Part shown: positions 1 to 5,281 of the stretch, one piece after another
Layout of the letters: each line of letters begins with the position of its first letter
How positions within the stretch are numbered: position 1 is the stretch's first letter
Assembly: GCA_001797415.1 (NCBI GenBank)
Contig: MGPL01000068.1
Span: 1-5,914 of the forward strand
DNA: 5,914 nt
Direction: 5' to 3'
Origin: Deltaproteobacteria bacterium GWA2_55_10
GTDB lineage: Bacteria; Desulfobacterota; GWC2-55-46
Made by a program: the position numbers and the translations under genes
The notes under the pieces: generated by a model
What the model saw: only the letters and a program-made list of their open reading frames with translations
What the model was told of the DNA's origin: nothing
The model's database searches: none

Positions 1-53
1 GGAGACGGATATATATTATTATCACTCTCGTAATTTCATGTCAATCTTAAATT

Positions 54-59
54 TATAAT
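54..59 (+). promoter_or_regulatory. Consensus -10-like hexamer in AT-rich leader (weak promoter candidate)
   Basis: TATAAT here is a perfect sigma-70 -10 match. The bases 16-18 upstream (around 30-37) do not resemble TTGACA, and the whole region is AT-rich, so a chance match is likely. If used, it would give the HU gene a leader of roughly 165 bases. Confidence 0.2.
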
Positions 60-72
60 TTTTAGAGGCTCG

Positions 73-118
73 TTGCATCCGCGTGCTTAGCGGTCAAAGT
101 GACGATTTTTATTTTTTT
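73..118 (+). other. Weak stem-loop followed by T-rich run
   Basis: CCGC (79-82) pairs with GCGG (90-93), and TTG (73-75) can pair with CAA (95-97) across a small internal loop. A second mini-hairpin, GTCA/TGAC, lies at 93-103. T-rich sequence follows at 106-118. This might be the decayed or weak terminator of a gene upstream of the window, but the stems are short and the T run is offset from the main stem. Confidence 0.2.
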
Positions 119-121
119 AGC

Positions 122-150
122 TTGCAATGGAATAAAAAAAATTGTATGAA
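122..150 (+). promoter_or_regulatory. Probable sigma-70 promoter of the HU-family gene
   Basis: A -35-like TTGCAA (122-127) and a -10-like TATGAA (145-150) are separated by 17 bases. Each matches four of six consensus positions. Predicted transcription start is near 157, giving a leader of about 75 bases to the ATG at 232. The leader contains a small hairpin, CCCGC (176-180) with GCGGG (193-197). This is a sequence match only, in AT-rich DNA. Confidence 0.4.
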
Positions 151-220
151 TAGCTAAACCACACATGAGAATTGCCCCGCTGCAATCAATGTGCGGGTTT
201 CAAATCTTCCAAAACATAAG

Positions 221-226
221 AGGAGG
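221..226 (+). promoter_or_regulatory. Strong Shine-Dalgarno site of the HU-family gene
   Basis: AGGAGG lies five bases before the ATG at 232. It is the best ribosome binding site in the window, as expected for an abundant nucleoid protein, and it fixes this start. Confidence 0.85.
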
Positions 227-231
227 TTCAG

Positions 232-519
232 ATGGGAAAGCCGTTGACCAAGTCGCAGGTTACTGATTCGATCGCAAAGAAGACCGGTGTAACCAAGAAG
301 ATCGCCGCAGAGATGATAAACACCCTCGCGCAGCTTTCATATAAGGAGGCCAAGAACTCCTTCACGATTCCCGGCATCGGCAAGCTTGTGCTCGTAAAGA
401 GGAAGGCGAGAGTCGGCAGGAACCCCCAGACCGGCGTTGCGATAAAGATACCGGCCAAGAAGGTAGTCAAGTTCAGGGTCGCGAAGGCCTGCAAGGACGC
501 TGTCCTCGGCGCGAAGTAA
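232..519 (+). CDS. HU/IHF-family DNA-binding protein
   Basis: A 95-residue basic protein of HU-family size (usually 90-100 residues), which binds and bends DNA as a dimer in the nucleoid. An N-terminal helical part (about 1-45) is followed by the HU signature region from GIGKLVLVKRK (48-58) into the flexible beta arm. The arm carries RNPQTG (63-68); Pro65 matches the proline that intercalates between base pairs in HU/IHF. The C-terminal KIPAKKVVKFRVAK segment is typical of HU-like proteins of delta-proteobacterial type. The gene stands alone between its own promoter region and a strong terminator, and has the best ribosome binding site in the window. All four arginines use AGG or AGA codons, which shows the codon preference of this genome even in a gene likely to be highly expressed. 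Whether it should be named hupA, hupB or something else cannot be decided here. Confidence 0.93.
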   Translation: MGKPLTKSQVTDSIAKKTGVTKKIAAEMINTLAQLSYKEAKNSFTIPGIGKLVLVKRKARVGRNPQTGVAIKIPAKKVVKFRVAKACKDAVLGAK

Positions 520-547
520 GCTGGTATAACCTTTCTGAGAACAAATG

Positions 548-577
548 AGCCCCCGGCGGAGCCGGGGGCTTTTTTTT
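548..577 (+). terminator. Intrinsic terminator after the HU-family gene
   Basis: A perfect 10-base stem, AGCCCCCGGC (548-557) with GCCGGGGGCT (561-570), has a GGA loop and runs straight into a T tract (570-577). It lies 28 bases after the HU stop codon. It separates HU transcription from the nrdR-rib operon. Confidence 0.95.
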
Positions 578-607
578 GCCCGAAGGCCTGCCACGCTCAA
601 TTACCGC

Positions 608-635
608 TTGTCATTACCAGCCACCATCTGATAAT
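608..635 (+). promoter_or_regulatory. Probable sigma-70 promoter of the nrdR-rib-nusB operon
   Basis: TTGTCA (608-613) matches TTGACA at five of six positions. GATAAT (630-635) matches TATAAT at five of six, with 16 bases between them. An overlapping alternative -10, TAATAT (632-637), has TG at 629-630 in extended -10 position. Transcription would begin around 642-646, at or just before the nrdR ATG (646). The first purine after the -10 is the A of that ATG. Confidence 0.65.
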
Positions 636-645
636 ATTTTCCCTT

Positions 646-1110
646 ATGAAATGCCCATTTTGCGAATACCTTGAGGACAAGGTCATAGATTCCAGGCTCT
701 CCCAGGACGGCAGCACCACGCGCAGGCGCAGGGAATGCCTGAGCTGCGCCAAGCGCTTCACAACCTATGAGAGGGTCGAGGAGGCGCTCCCGCTCGTCAT
801 AAAGAAGGACGGCAGGCGGGAGACGTTCGACCGGACGAAGATATTGAACGGCATCATGAAGGCCTGCGAAAAGAGGCCCGTAGCCCTCGACGACATCGAG
901 AAGGCGGTCGCGAGGTTGGAGACCAGGTTCATAGACTCGGGCGAACGGGAGATACCGAGCTCTTCCGTGGGCGAGGCCGTGATGGAAGAGATAAAGGGCC
1001 TCGACGAGGTAGCTTACGTGAGGTTCGCCTCTGTCTACAGGGAGTTCAGGGACATAAAGGAGTTCATGAACGAGCTCAAGGACCTCCTTGAGGTGAAGAA
1101 GAGGAATTAG
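646..1110 (+). CDS. nrdR: Transcriptional repressor NrdR (ribonucleotide reductase regulator)
   Basis: A 154-residue protein, close to the family norm of about 150. NrdR senses ATP/dATP and represses ribonucleotide reductase genes by binding NrdR boxes. An N-terminal zinc ribbon is visible with Cys3, Cys6, Cys31 and Cys34, plus the basic segment TTRRRREC (24-31) used in DNA contact. An ATP-cone domain follows (about 49-139), starting at PLVIKKDGRRETFD and ending with VAYVRFASVYREF. The start is secure because the family begins M-(K/R)-C-P-F-C. No Shine-Dalgarno sequence precedes it: the ten bases before the ATG are almost all T and C, and a good promoter lies immediately upstream, which suggests a leaderless message. 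It is the first gene of the operon and its stop is one base from the ribD start. I saw no convincing NrdR box in the window, so its targets are probably elsewhere. Confidence 0.96.
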   Translation: MKCPFCEYLEDKVIDSRLSQDGSTTRRRRECLSCAKRFTTYERVEEALPLVIKKDGRRETFDRTKILNGIMKACEKRPVALDDIEKAVARLETRFIDSGEREIPSSSVGEAVMEEIKGLDEVAYVRFASVYREFRDIKEFMNELKDLLEVKKRN

Positions 1111-1111
1111 C

Positions 1112-2209
1112 ATGCCGCACGAAGAGTTCATGCATGCGGCATTGAAGCTTGCCCGCAAAGGGCTCGGCAGGACAAGCCCAAACCCCGCAGTCGGTTCGGT
1201 CATCGTAAAGGGCGGCCGGATTATATCATCAGGCTATCACAGCCGCGCAGGCATGCCCCATGCTGAGATAAAAGCGCTCTCGGGCGCGGGAGACTTGAGT
1301 GGGGCGACCCTCTACGTCACTCTCGAGCCCTGCTGCCACTTCGGCAGGACGCCCCCTTGCACGGATTCCATCATAAGCTCAGGAATAAAAGAGGTAGTAG
1401 TAGGAACGCTCGACCCCAACCCGCGTGTAGCCGGAAAGGGCATCGCTGCCCTGAGAAGGTCCGGTATCAATATTACGACAGGCGTGCTCAGGGATGAGTG
1501 CGCTTCACTGAATGAGGCCTATAACATCTATATCCGCCGCAAGACGCCCTTTATTACTCTCAAGCTCGCCATGTCGCTTGACGGCAGGATAGCCACAAAA
1601 GCCGGAGAGTCGAAATGGATAACCTGCGTCGAGGCCCGCAAGGAAGTCCACAGGCTCCGCTCGATGAATGACGCTGTAATGGTCGGCAGCGGCACCCTTC
1701 TCGAAGACGACCCGGAACTCAGCGTCAGGCTCGTCCGCGGAAAGAGCCCTGTGAGGGTCGTCCTCGACAGCACGCTTTCCCTACCGGCTTCAGCAAAGGT
1801 ATATAATGGTGTTAAGGCGGGCAGGGCAAGGCTCATTATCTTAACAGGACAAAAGACAGGCAGGAAAAAGATAGCCCAGGCCGAAGCGCTCGGGGCAGAG
1901 GTCATAAAGGTGAGCGCTTCCCGGGACGGGCTCTCTATAAAGGCTGTGATGAGAGGGCTTGGGAAAAGGGAGATAACGAGCGTTCTTGTTGAGGGGGGCG
2001 GAAGGCTTGCTGCCTCGCTCATAAAGGCAGGCCTGGTGGATAAGTATATATTTTATTACGGCCCTGTAATAATCGGCGGGGACGGCCTTCCGTCCATAGC
2101 CGCTCTGGGCATAAAGGGGCTCTCCCGGGCCCCCGGGCTCACGGCTATAAAGGCAAGGACCATCGGAAGCTGCATTTCCGTTGAATGCTATCCTGCAAAG
2201 GGGAGATAA
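1112..2209 (+). CDS. ribD: Bifunctional riboflavin biosynthesis protein RibD (deaminase/reductase)
   Basis: A 365-residue two-domain enzyme of normal family length. It deaminates the pyrimidine product of GTP cyclohydrolase II, then reduces the ribosyl side chain with NADPH. The N-terminal zinc deaminase domain shows HAE (50-52; His50 zinc ligand, Glu52 catalytic) and PCCHFGRTPPC (73-83; Cys74 and Cys83 zinc ligands). The C-terminal reductase domain begins near TPFITLKLAMSLDGR (145-159) and keeps Lys151, SKWIT (167-171), the DDP motif (199-201) and VEGGG (293-297). Cys172 sits where a Gly or similar residue is common, a minor variation. The ATG follows the nrdR stop by one base. GAGGA (1101-1105), inside the end of nrdR, serves as ribosome binding site, so translation is probably coupled. 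The phosphatase needed after RibD is not in the window. Confidence 0.97.
   Translation: MPHEEFMHAALKLARKGLGRTSPNPAVGSVIVKGGRIISSGYHSRAGMPHAEIKALSGAGDLSGATLYVTLEPCCHFGRTPPCTDSIISSGIKEVVVGTLDPNPRVAGKGIAALRRSGINITTGVLRDECASLNEAYNIYIRRKTPFITLKLAMSLDGRIATKAGESKWITCVEARKEVHRLRSMNDAVMVGSGTLLEDDPELSVRLVRGKSPVRVVLDSTLSLPASAKVYNGVKAGRARLIILTGQKTGRKKIAQAEALGAEVIKVSASRDGLSIKAVMRGLGKREITSVLVEGGGRLAASLIKAGLVDKYIFYYGPVIIGGDGLPSIAALGIKGLSRAPGLTAIKARTIGSCISVECYPAKGR
2198..2206 (+). promoter_or_regulatory. Ribosome binding site that decides the ribE start
   Basis: AAGGGGAGA lies five bases before the ATG at 2212. An in-frame ATG at 2185 would add nine residues but has no such site and does not fit the family N-terminus MFTGIIE, so 2212 is preferred. 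Confidence 0.8.
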
Positions 2210-2211
2210 CC

Positions 2212-2856
2212 ATGTTCACCGGCATCATAGAGGACGTCGGTACGGTAAAACATATTGAAAAAAAAGGGGCTTTTGCTAAAATAACAGTTGAGTCCGGTCT
2301 TTTGCCCTCGAATGTAAAGACAGGTGACTCCATAGCCATTGACGGGGCCTGCCTTACCGCGACCGCCATCAGCGCAAGTACCTTCACTGCCGATGTAAGC
2401 TCTGAGACGCTCAATGTAACGACCCTCGGGTCGCTCGCGCCGGGCAATAAGGTCAATGTGGAGCTTGCCCTCACGCTCTCAAAGCCGCTCGGCGGCCACA
2501 TGGTCACAGGCCACATCGACGCAACAGGCGCCATAAAATCCATTGTCAGGAGCGCAGAGAACCTGGAGCTTACCGTTTCGGTGCCCTCCGGCCTCATGCC
2601 CCAGATAGTGAAGAAGGGCTCGATAGCGATAGACGGCATAAGCCTTACGGTAGCCGACCTCGGGGCTGATTTTGTAAAGATAGCGGTAATACCGCATACA
2701 TTGAAGAACACGAACCTCCTTTCAAAGAAGGAGGGCTCGAAGGTAAACATAGAAACAGACATACTTGGAAAGTATATAGAGAAGTTTTTTGCAAAGAAAG
2801 ATAGCCGCATTACGGAAGAATTCCTCTCAGAGCACGGATTTTTCGGGAAGGGTTAG
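2212..2856 (+). CDS. ribE: Riboflavin synthase, alpha subunit
   Basis: A 214-residue enzyme that converts two molecules of 6,7-dimethyl-8-ribityllumazine into riboflavin and the ribitylamino-uracil precursor, normally as a trimer. It begins with the hallmark MFTGIIEDVG. It consists of two homologous lumazine-binding barrels, about 1-97 and 98-190. The repeats show as GDSIAIDGACLT (38-49) and KGSIAIDGISLT (135-146). The linker GGHMVTGHID (94-103) and IPHTLKNTNL (160-169) are family landmarks, followed by a C-terminal helix used in trimer contacts. Known as ribC in E. coli and ribE in Bacillus. It starts two bases after the ribD stop and ends four bases before ribBA, in the usual operon order. 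Confidence 0.97.
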   Translation: MFTGIIEDVGTVKHIEKKGAFAKITVESGLLPSNVKTGDSIAIDGACLTATAISASTFTADVSSETLNVTTLGSLAPGNKVNVELALTLSKPLGGHMVTGHIDATGAIKSIVRSAENLELTVSVPSGLMPQIVKKGSIAIDGISLTVADLGADFVKIAVIPHTLKNTNLLSKKEGSKVNIETDILGKYIEKFFAKKDSRITEEFLSEHGFFGKG

Positions 2857-2860
2857 GCAG

Positions 2861-4105
2861 ATGTCGATAAAAAGGATAGAAGAGGCCCTCAGGCAGATCA
2901 GGGAAGGGAAGATAGTAATCCTTGTCGATGACGAGGACAGGGAGAACGAGGGCGACCTCTGCATGGCAGCCGAGATGGCCACGCCTGAGGCCGTAAACTT
3001 CATGGCCAAGTACGGCAGGGGCCTGATATGCGTGACCCTTTCCGAAGAGAGGGCGGATGAGCTTCTGCTGCCGCCCATGGTCGATGACAACACGTCCCTT
3101 TACAGGACCGCCTTCACCATTTCAATAGACGCCAAGGACGGCGTTACCACGGGCATATCCGCGGCAGACAGGGCAAAGACCATACTTACCTGCGTCGACG
3201 AAAATACGGTCCCCGGCGACCTGGTGCGCCCCGGCCACATATTCCCCTTGAGGGCGCGCACTGGCGGAGTGCTGGTGCGCACTGGCCAGACAGAGGGCTC
3301 TGTAGACCTCTCGAGGCTCTCTGGGCTGAAGCCCGCGGGCGTCATCTGCGAGATAATGAACGAGGACGGCAGCATGGCGAGGATGAAGGACCTCGAGGCC
3401 TTCTCCAGGGAACACGGCCTCCTCATTGTCACAATCGCCGACATCATCGAGTACAGGCTCAAGAAGGACAGGCTCGTAACAAGGGCCGCTGAGGCTGTCG
3501 TTCCCTCGCGCCACGGCGGCGAATTCAAGGCAATAGCATATACCAATGAGGTCGACGCCCACGAGCACCTTGCGCTCGTCAAGGGAGAGATAGACCCGGA
3601 GGAGCCGATACTGGTGAGGGTCCATTCAGAGTGCCTTACCGGAGACGTCTTCGGCAGCGAACGCTGCGACTGCGGCGAGCAGTTGAAGGGCGCGATGAAG
3701 ATGATAGAGAAGGAAGGCAAGGGCATACTCCTGTACATGCACCAGGAAGGCCGCGGCATCGGCCTCGTCAACAAGATCAAGGCCTACGCGCTTCAAGACA
3801 AGGGGCTCGATACGGTAGAGGCCAACGAGAAGCTCGGCTTCAAGGCGGATCTGAGGGAATACGGCATAGGCGCGCAGATACTCCTGGACCTTGGCGTGAA
3901 GAAGATGCGCATCATGACCAACAACCCCAAGAAGATAAAGGGCCTCGAAGGCTTTGGCCTCGAGATAGTCGAGAGGGTCCCCATAGAGTCCACGCCGCAC
4001 AAGAGGAATTTAAAGTACCTCAAGGTCAAGAAGGACAAGATGGGGCACCTGATATCGAACCTCGACGGCTATTTCGAGACCTGCCCTGACGAGACCGAAA
4101 AATAG
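2861..4105 (+). CDS. ribBA: Bifunctional RibBA: DHBP synthase / GTP cyclohydrolase II
   Basis: A 414-residue fusion supplying both arms of the riboflavin pathway. The N-terminal DHBP synthase domain (about 1-202) makes dihydroxybutanone phosphate from ribulose 5-phosphate. It keeps DDEDRENEGD (23-32, with Glu28 and Asp32), TTGISAADR (96-104), RPGH (123-126) and Glu164. The metal-binding His of E. coli RibB (His153) is Gln143 here, in RTGQTEGS. The C-terminal GTP cyclohydrolase II domain (about 206-400) opens the GTP ring. It looks intact: zinc ligands Cys258, Cys269 and Cys271, then HQEGRGIGL (294-302), VEAN (319-322), and the catalytic pair Asp330 and Arg332 followed by TNNPKK. The ATG at 2861 is chosen over an in-frame ATG at 2789 because family proteins start at RIEEAL and GGGAAGG (2845-2851) precedes it. 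The 2789 start would overlap ribE by 68 bases. Confidence 0.96.
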   Translation: MSIKRIEEALRQIREGKIVILVDDEDRENEGDLCMAAEMATPEAVNFMAKYGRGLICVTLSEERADELLLPPMVDDNTSLYRTAFTISIDAKDGVTTGISAADRAKTILTCVDENTVPGDLVRPGHIFPLRARTGGVLVRTGQTEGSVDLSRLSGLKPAGVICEIMNEDGSMARMKDLEAFSREHGLLIVTIADIIEYRLKKDRLVTRAAEAVVPSRHGGEFKAIAYTNEVDAHEHLALVKGEIDPEEPILVRVHSECLTGDVFGSERCDCGEQLKGAMKMIEKEGKGILLYMHQEGRGIGLVNKIKAYALQDKGLDTVEANEKLGFKADLREYGIGAQILLDLGVKKMRIMTNNPKKIKGLEGFGLEIVERVPIESTPHKRNLKYLKVKKDKMGHLISNLDGYFETCPDETEK

Positions 4106-4121
4106 GGATTGCTTAAATCCC
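4105..4121 (+). other. Small hairpin overlapping the ribBA stop codon
   Basis: GGGATT (4105-4110) pairs perfectly with AATCCC (4116-4121) around a GCTTA loop, beginning at the last base of the ribBA TAG. A broken T-rich stretch follows (4123-4140). It could be a weak partial terminator or an RNA-processing or stability element. It lacks a continuous T tract, so it is not called a terminator. Confidence 0.35.
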
Positions 4122-4138
4122 CTTTGTAGTTGTATATT
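4109..4138 (+). promoter_or_regulatory. Possible weak internal promoter before ribH
   Basis: TATATT (4133-4138) matches the -10 consensus at five of six positions. The only -35 candidate, TTGCTT (4109-4114), is 18 bases away with three matches. It lies in the only sizeable gap of the rib operon, so it could give ribH-nusB some independent transcription. Sequence support is slight. Confidence 0.3.
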
Positions 4139-4173
4139 TTAGCCGCATTGAATTGAAGAAAAATTCCCTTTAT

Positions 4174-4179
4174 GGAGGG
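4174..4179 (+). promoter_or_regulatory. Ribosome binding site of ribH, short spacing
   Basis: GGAGGG lies three bases before the ATG at 4183, closer than usual. It still supports this start over an upstream in-frame TTG at 4153, which lacks a site and would add ten residues not typical of RibH. Confidence 0.7.
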
Positions 4180-4182
4180 TTT

Positions 4183-4659
4183 ATGCCGAGAATACTTGAG
4201 GGCAATCTTAGCGCCAAGGGGCTCAAAGTTGCCATAGTCCTGGGAAGGTTCAACGATTTCATCAGCGGAAGGCTCCTCGAAGGCGCGCTCGATACGCTGG
4301 TGCGGAGCGGGGCCGCTGATTCAGATATCGACGTCGTCAAGGTCCCCGGCTCGTTCGAGATCCCGGTCGCCGCGAAGACCCTGGCCGAGTCCGGACGCTA
4401 CGACGCCATACTCTGCCTCGGCTGCGTCATAAGGGGCGCTACACCTCACTTCGACTACGTCGCGGGCGAGGCGGCCAAGGGCATAGCAAGGGTCGCGCTG
4501 GACTACGGCACGCCCGTCTCCTTCGGCATAATCACGGCAGACAACCTCGAACAGGCCATTGAAAGGGCAGGCGCCAAGTCCGGCAACAAGGGCAGGGACG
4601 CCGCGCTCACCGCAATCGAGATGGCCAATCTCCTGAAGACCATCGGAAAAAGGAAATAG
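4183..4659 (+). CDS. ribH: 6,7-dimethyl-8-ribityllumazine synthase
   Basis: A 158-residue enzyme, within the usual 150-160 range. It joins 5-amino-6-ribitylamino-uracil (from the RibA/RibD branch) with dihydroxybutanone phosphate (from RibB) to give lumazine, the substrate of RibE. Family proteins often assemble into 60-subunit capsids. The N-terminus MPRILEGNLSAKG is typical. Visible active-site segments are RFND (22-25), PGSFEIP (55-61), and GCVIRGATPHFDYV (80-93) with the catalytic His89. FGIITADNLEQAIERAG and GNKG follow. The segment ITADN is slightly unlike the more common (L/V)TTDT but lies in an otherwise well conserved stretch. It is separated from ribBA by 77 bases, the largest gap inside the operon, and lies ten bases from nusB. 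Confidence 0.97.
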   Translation: MPRILEGNLSAKGLKVAIVLGRFNDFISGRLLEGALDTLVRSGAADSDIDVVKVPGSFEIPVAAKTLAESGRYDAILCLGCVIRGATPHFDYVAGEAAKGIARVALDYGTPVSFGIITADNLEQAIERAGAKSGNKGRDAALTAIEMANLLKTIGKRK

Positions 4660-4669
4660 CTGAACAAGA

Positions 4670-5074
4670 ATGAGCGTTAGGCGAAAGGCGCGGGAGACCG
4701 CCCTCCAGATACTCTACAGGATAGACATCTCACCCGGCTCTTCAGCCGAAGACGGCCTTGACGATCTCCTTCCAGGCACAGAGGCCAGGAGATATTGCGA
4801 GACCCTCGTAGAAGGCATTACCTCCAGGCTCCCCGAGATAGACGCGACCATAGACCGGCATTCCGCGAACTGGAAGGTCGGCCGCATGGGCGTTATCGAC
4901 AGGAACATATTGAGGATAGCGGTCTATGAGCTCATCTACTCGAAGGACGTGCCGTATAAGGTCGTCATTGACGAGGCGGTGGAGCTCGCGAAGCGCTACG
5001 GCTCCGAGGAGTCAGGGGCCTTCATAAACGGCATAATAGACAATGTCAGGAAGAGCGAGAGGGAAGCGGGGTAG
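4670..5074 (+). CDS. nusB: Transcription antitermination factor NusB
   Basis: A 134-residue, all-helical RNA-binding protein of normal NusB length. With NusE (ribosomal protein S10), NusB binds boxA RNA and supports antitermination of rRNA operons. Seen in the sequence: the N-terminal RRKARETALQILY (4-16), the core NWKVGRMGVIDRNILRIAVYE (67-87, split as NWKVGRMG and IDRNILRIAVYE), and the C-terminal VPYKVVIDEAVELAKRYG (94-111) followed by GAFINGIID (116-124). The start is ten bases after the ribH stop. The preceding sequence GAACAAGA is a poor Shine-Dalgarno match, so translation may depend on ribosomes finishing ribH. It is the last gene of the operon; ribH-nusB adjacency is common in bacteria. 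No standard intrinsic terminator follows, only the palindromic repeats described separately. Confidence 0.96.
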   Translation: MSVRRKARETALQILYRIDISPGSSAEDGLDDLLPGTEARRYCETLVEGITSRLPEIDATIDRHSANWKVGRMGVIDRNILRIAVYELIYSKDVPYKVVIDEAVELAKRYGSEESGAFINGIIDNVRKSEREAG

Positions 5075-5083
5075 ACATATCTT

Positions 5084-5170
5084 CCCCCTTTTCTAAAGGG
5101 GGAAAGAGGGGGATTACATATAAGGCTATTTAAAGATAATCTCCCCCAACCCCTCTTTAGAAAAGAGGGG
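5084..5170. repeat. Nested inverted-repeat element (MITE-like or multi-hairpin intergenic repeat)
   Basis: Two hairpins face each other. The left one is CCCCCTTT (5084-5091), loop TCT, AAAGGGGG (5095-5102). The right one is CCCCTCTTT (5150-5158), loop AGA, AAAGAGGGG (5162-5170). The two arms are also imperfect inverted copies of each other: 5085-5115 against 5138-5170, with GGGGGATT (5108-5115) facing AAT-CT-CCCCC (5138-5147) across a 22-base AT-rich middle. The element starts nine bases after the nusB stop. On the minus strand its arms read as peptide-like PPLSPFRKGG and PSFLKRG, strings I recall from spurious proteins over similar repeats in other bacteria. There is no coding capacity for a transposase. 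It might also help end operon transcription, but neither hairpin has a T tract. Confidence 0.8.
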
Positions 5171-5192
5171 TGCGCAAATGGGTATTCGAGTT

Positions 5193-5204
5193 GCGGCGGG
5201 CCGC
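5193..5204. repeat. Short GC-rich palindrome
   Basis: GCGGC (5193-5197) and GCCGC (5200-5204) are inverted around GG. It lies between the two larger repeat elements and may be chance in GC-rich DNA or a remnant of another repeat unit. Confidence 0.25.
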
Positions 5205-5225
5205 GATTGAATCTCCACGCTGAGG

Positions 5226-5252
5226 CGGGTTCAATCTTGCAGATTGAACCCG
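5226..5252. repeat. 27-base perfect palindromic repeat, copy 1
   Basis: CGGGTTCAATCT (5226-5237) is the exact reverse complement of AGATTGAACCCG (5241-5252), with a TGC loop. It shares its outer eight base pairs (CGGGTTCA/TGAACCCG) with copy 2, while the inner four differ. No T tract follows, so it is not a normal terminator. It is either a REP-like mobile palindrome or a selected RNA/DNA structure. Confidence 0.85.
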
Positions 5253-5281
5253 AAATTTCGTAACATCTTTTCATGAATCAT

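Noticed and set aside
1..231. NrdR boxes or an FMN riboswitch in the first 231 bases
   Set aside because: AT-rich ATATAT stretches are present, but no paired box with the expected CA...TG-type arms and no RFN conserved segments could be recognised.
601..1203. Minus-strand open frame of 200 codons opposite nrdR
   Set aside because: It lies antisense to a clearly conserved gene and resembles no known protein. Such frames are common shadows in GC-rich codon-biased DNA.
3631..4089. Plus-strand open frame of 152 codons inside ribBA, very rich in Arg and Gly
   Set aside because: It is a frame-shifted reading of the conserved GTP cyclohydrolase II domain, with low-complexity composition and no family match.
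5226..5252. Intrinsic terminator for the operon
   Set aside because: The hairpin is followed by AAATTTCG with no T tract on the plus strand, and none follows on the minus strand, so it does not meet the usual pattern.
4996..5274. Minus-strand open frame of 92 codons across the nusB end and the repeats
   Set aside because: It reads through the palindromic element; its PPLSPFRKGG-like and PSFLKRG-like strings are translations of the repeat arms. It overlaps nusB antisense and has no family features.
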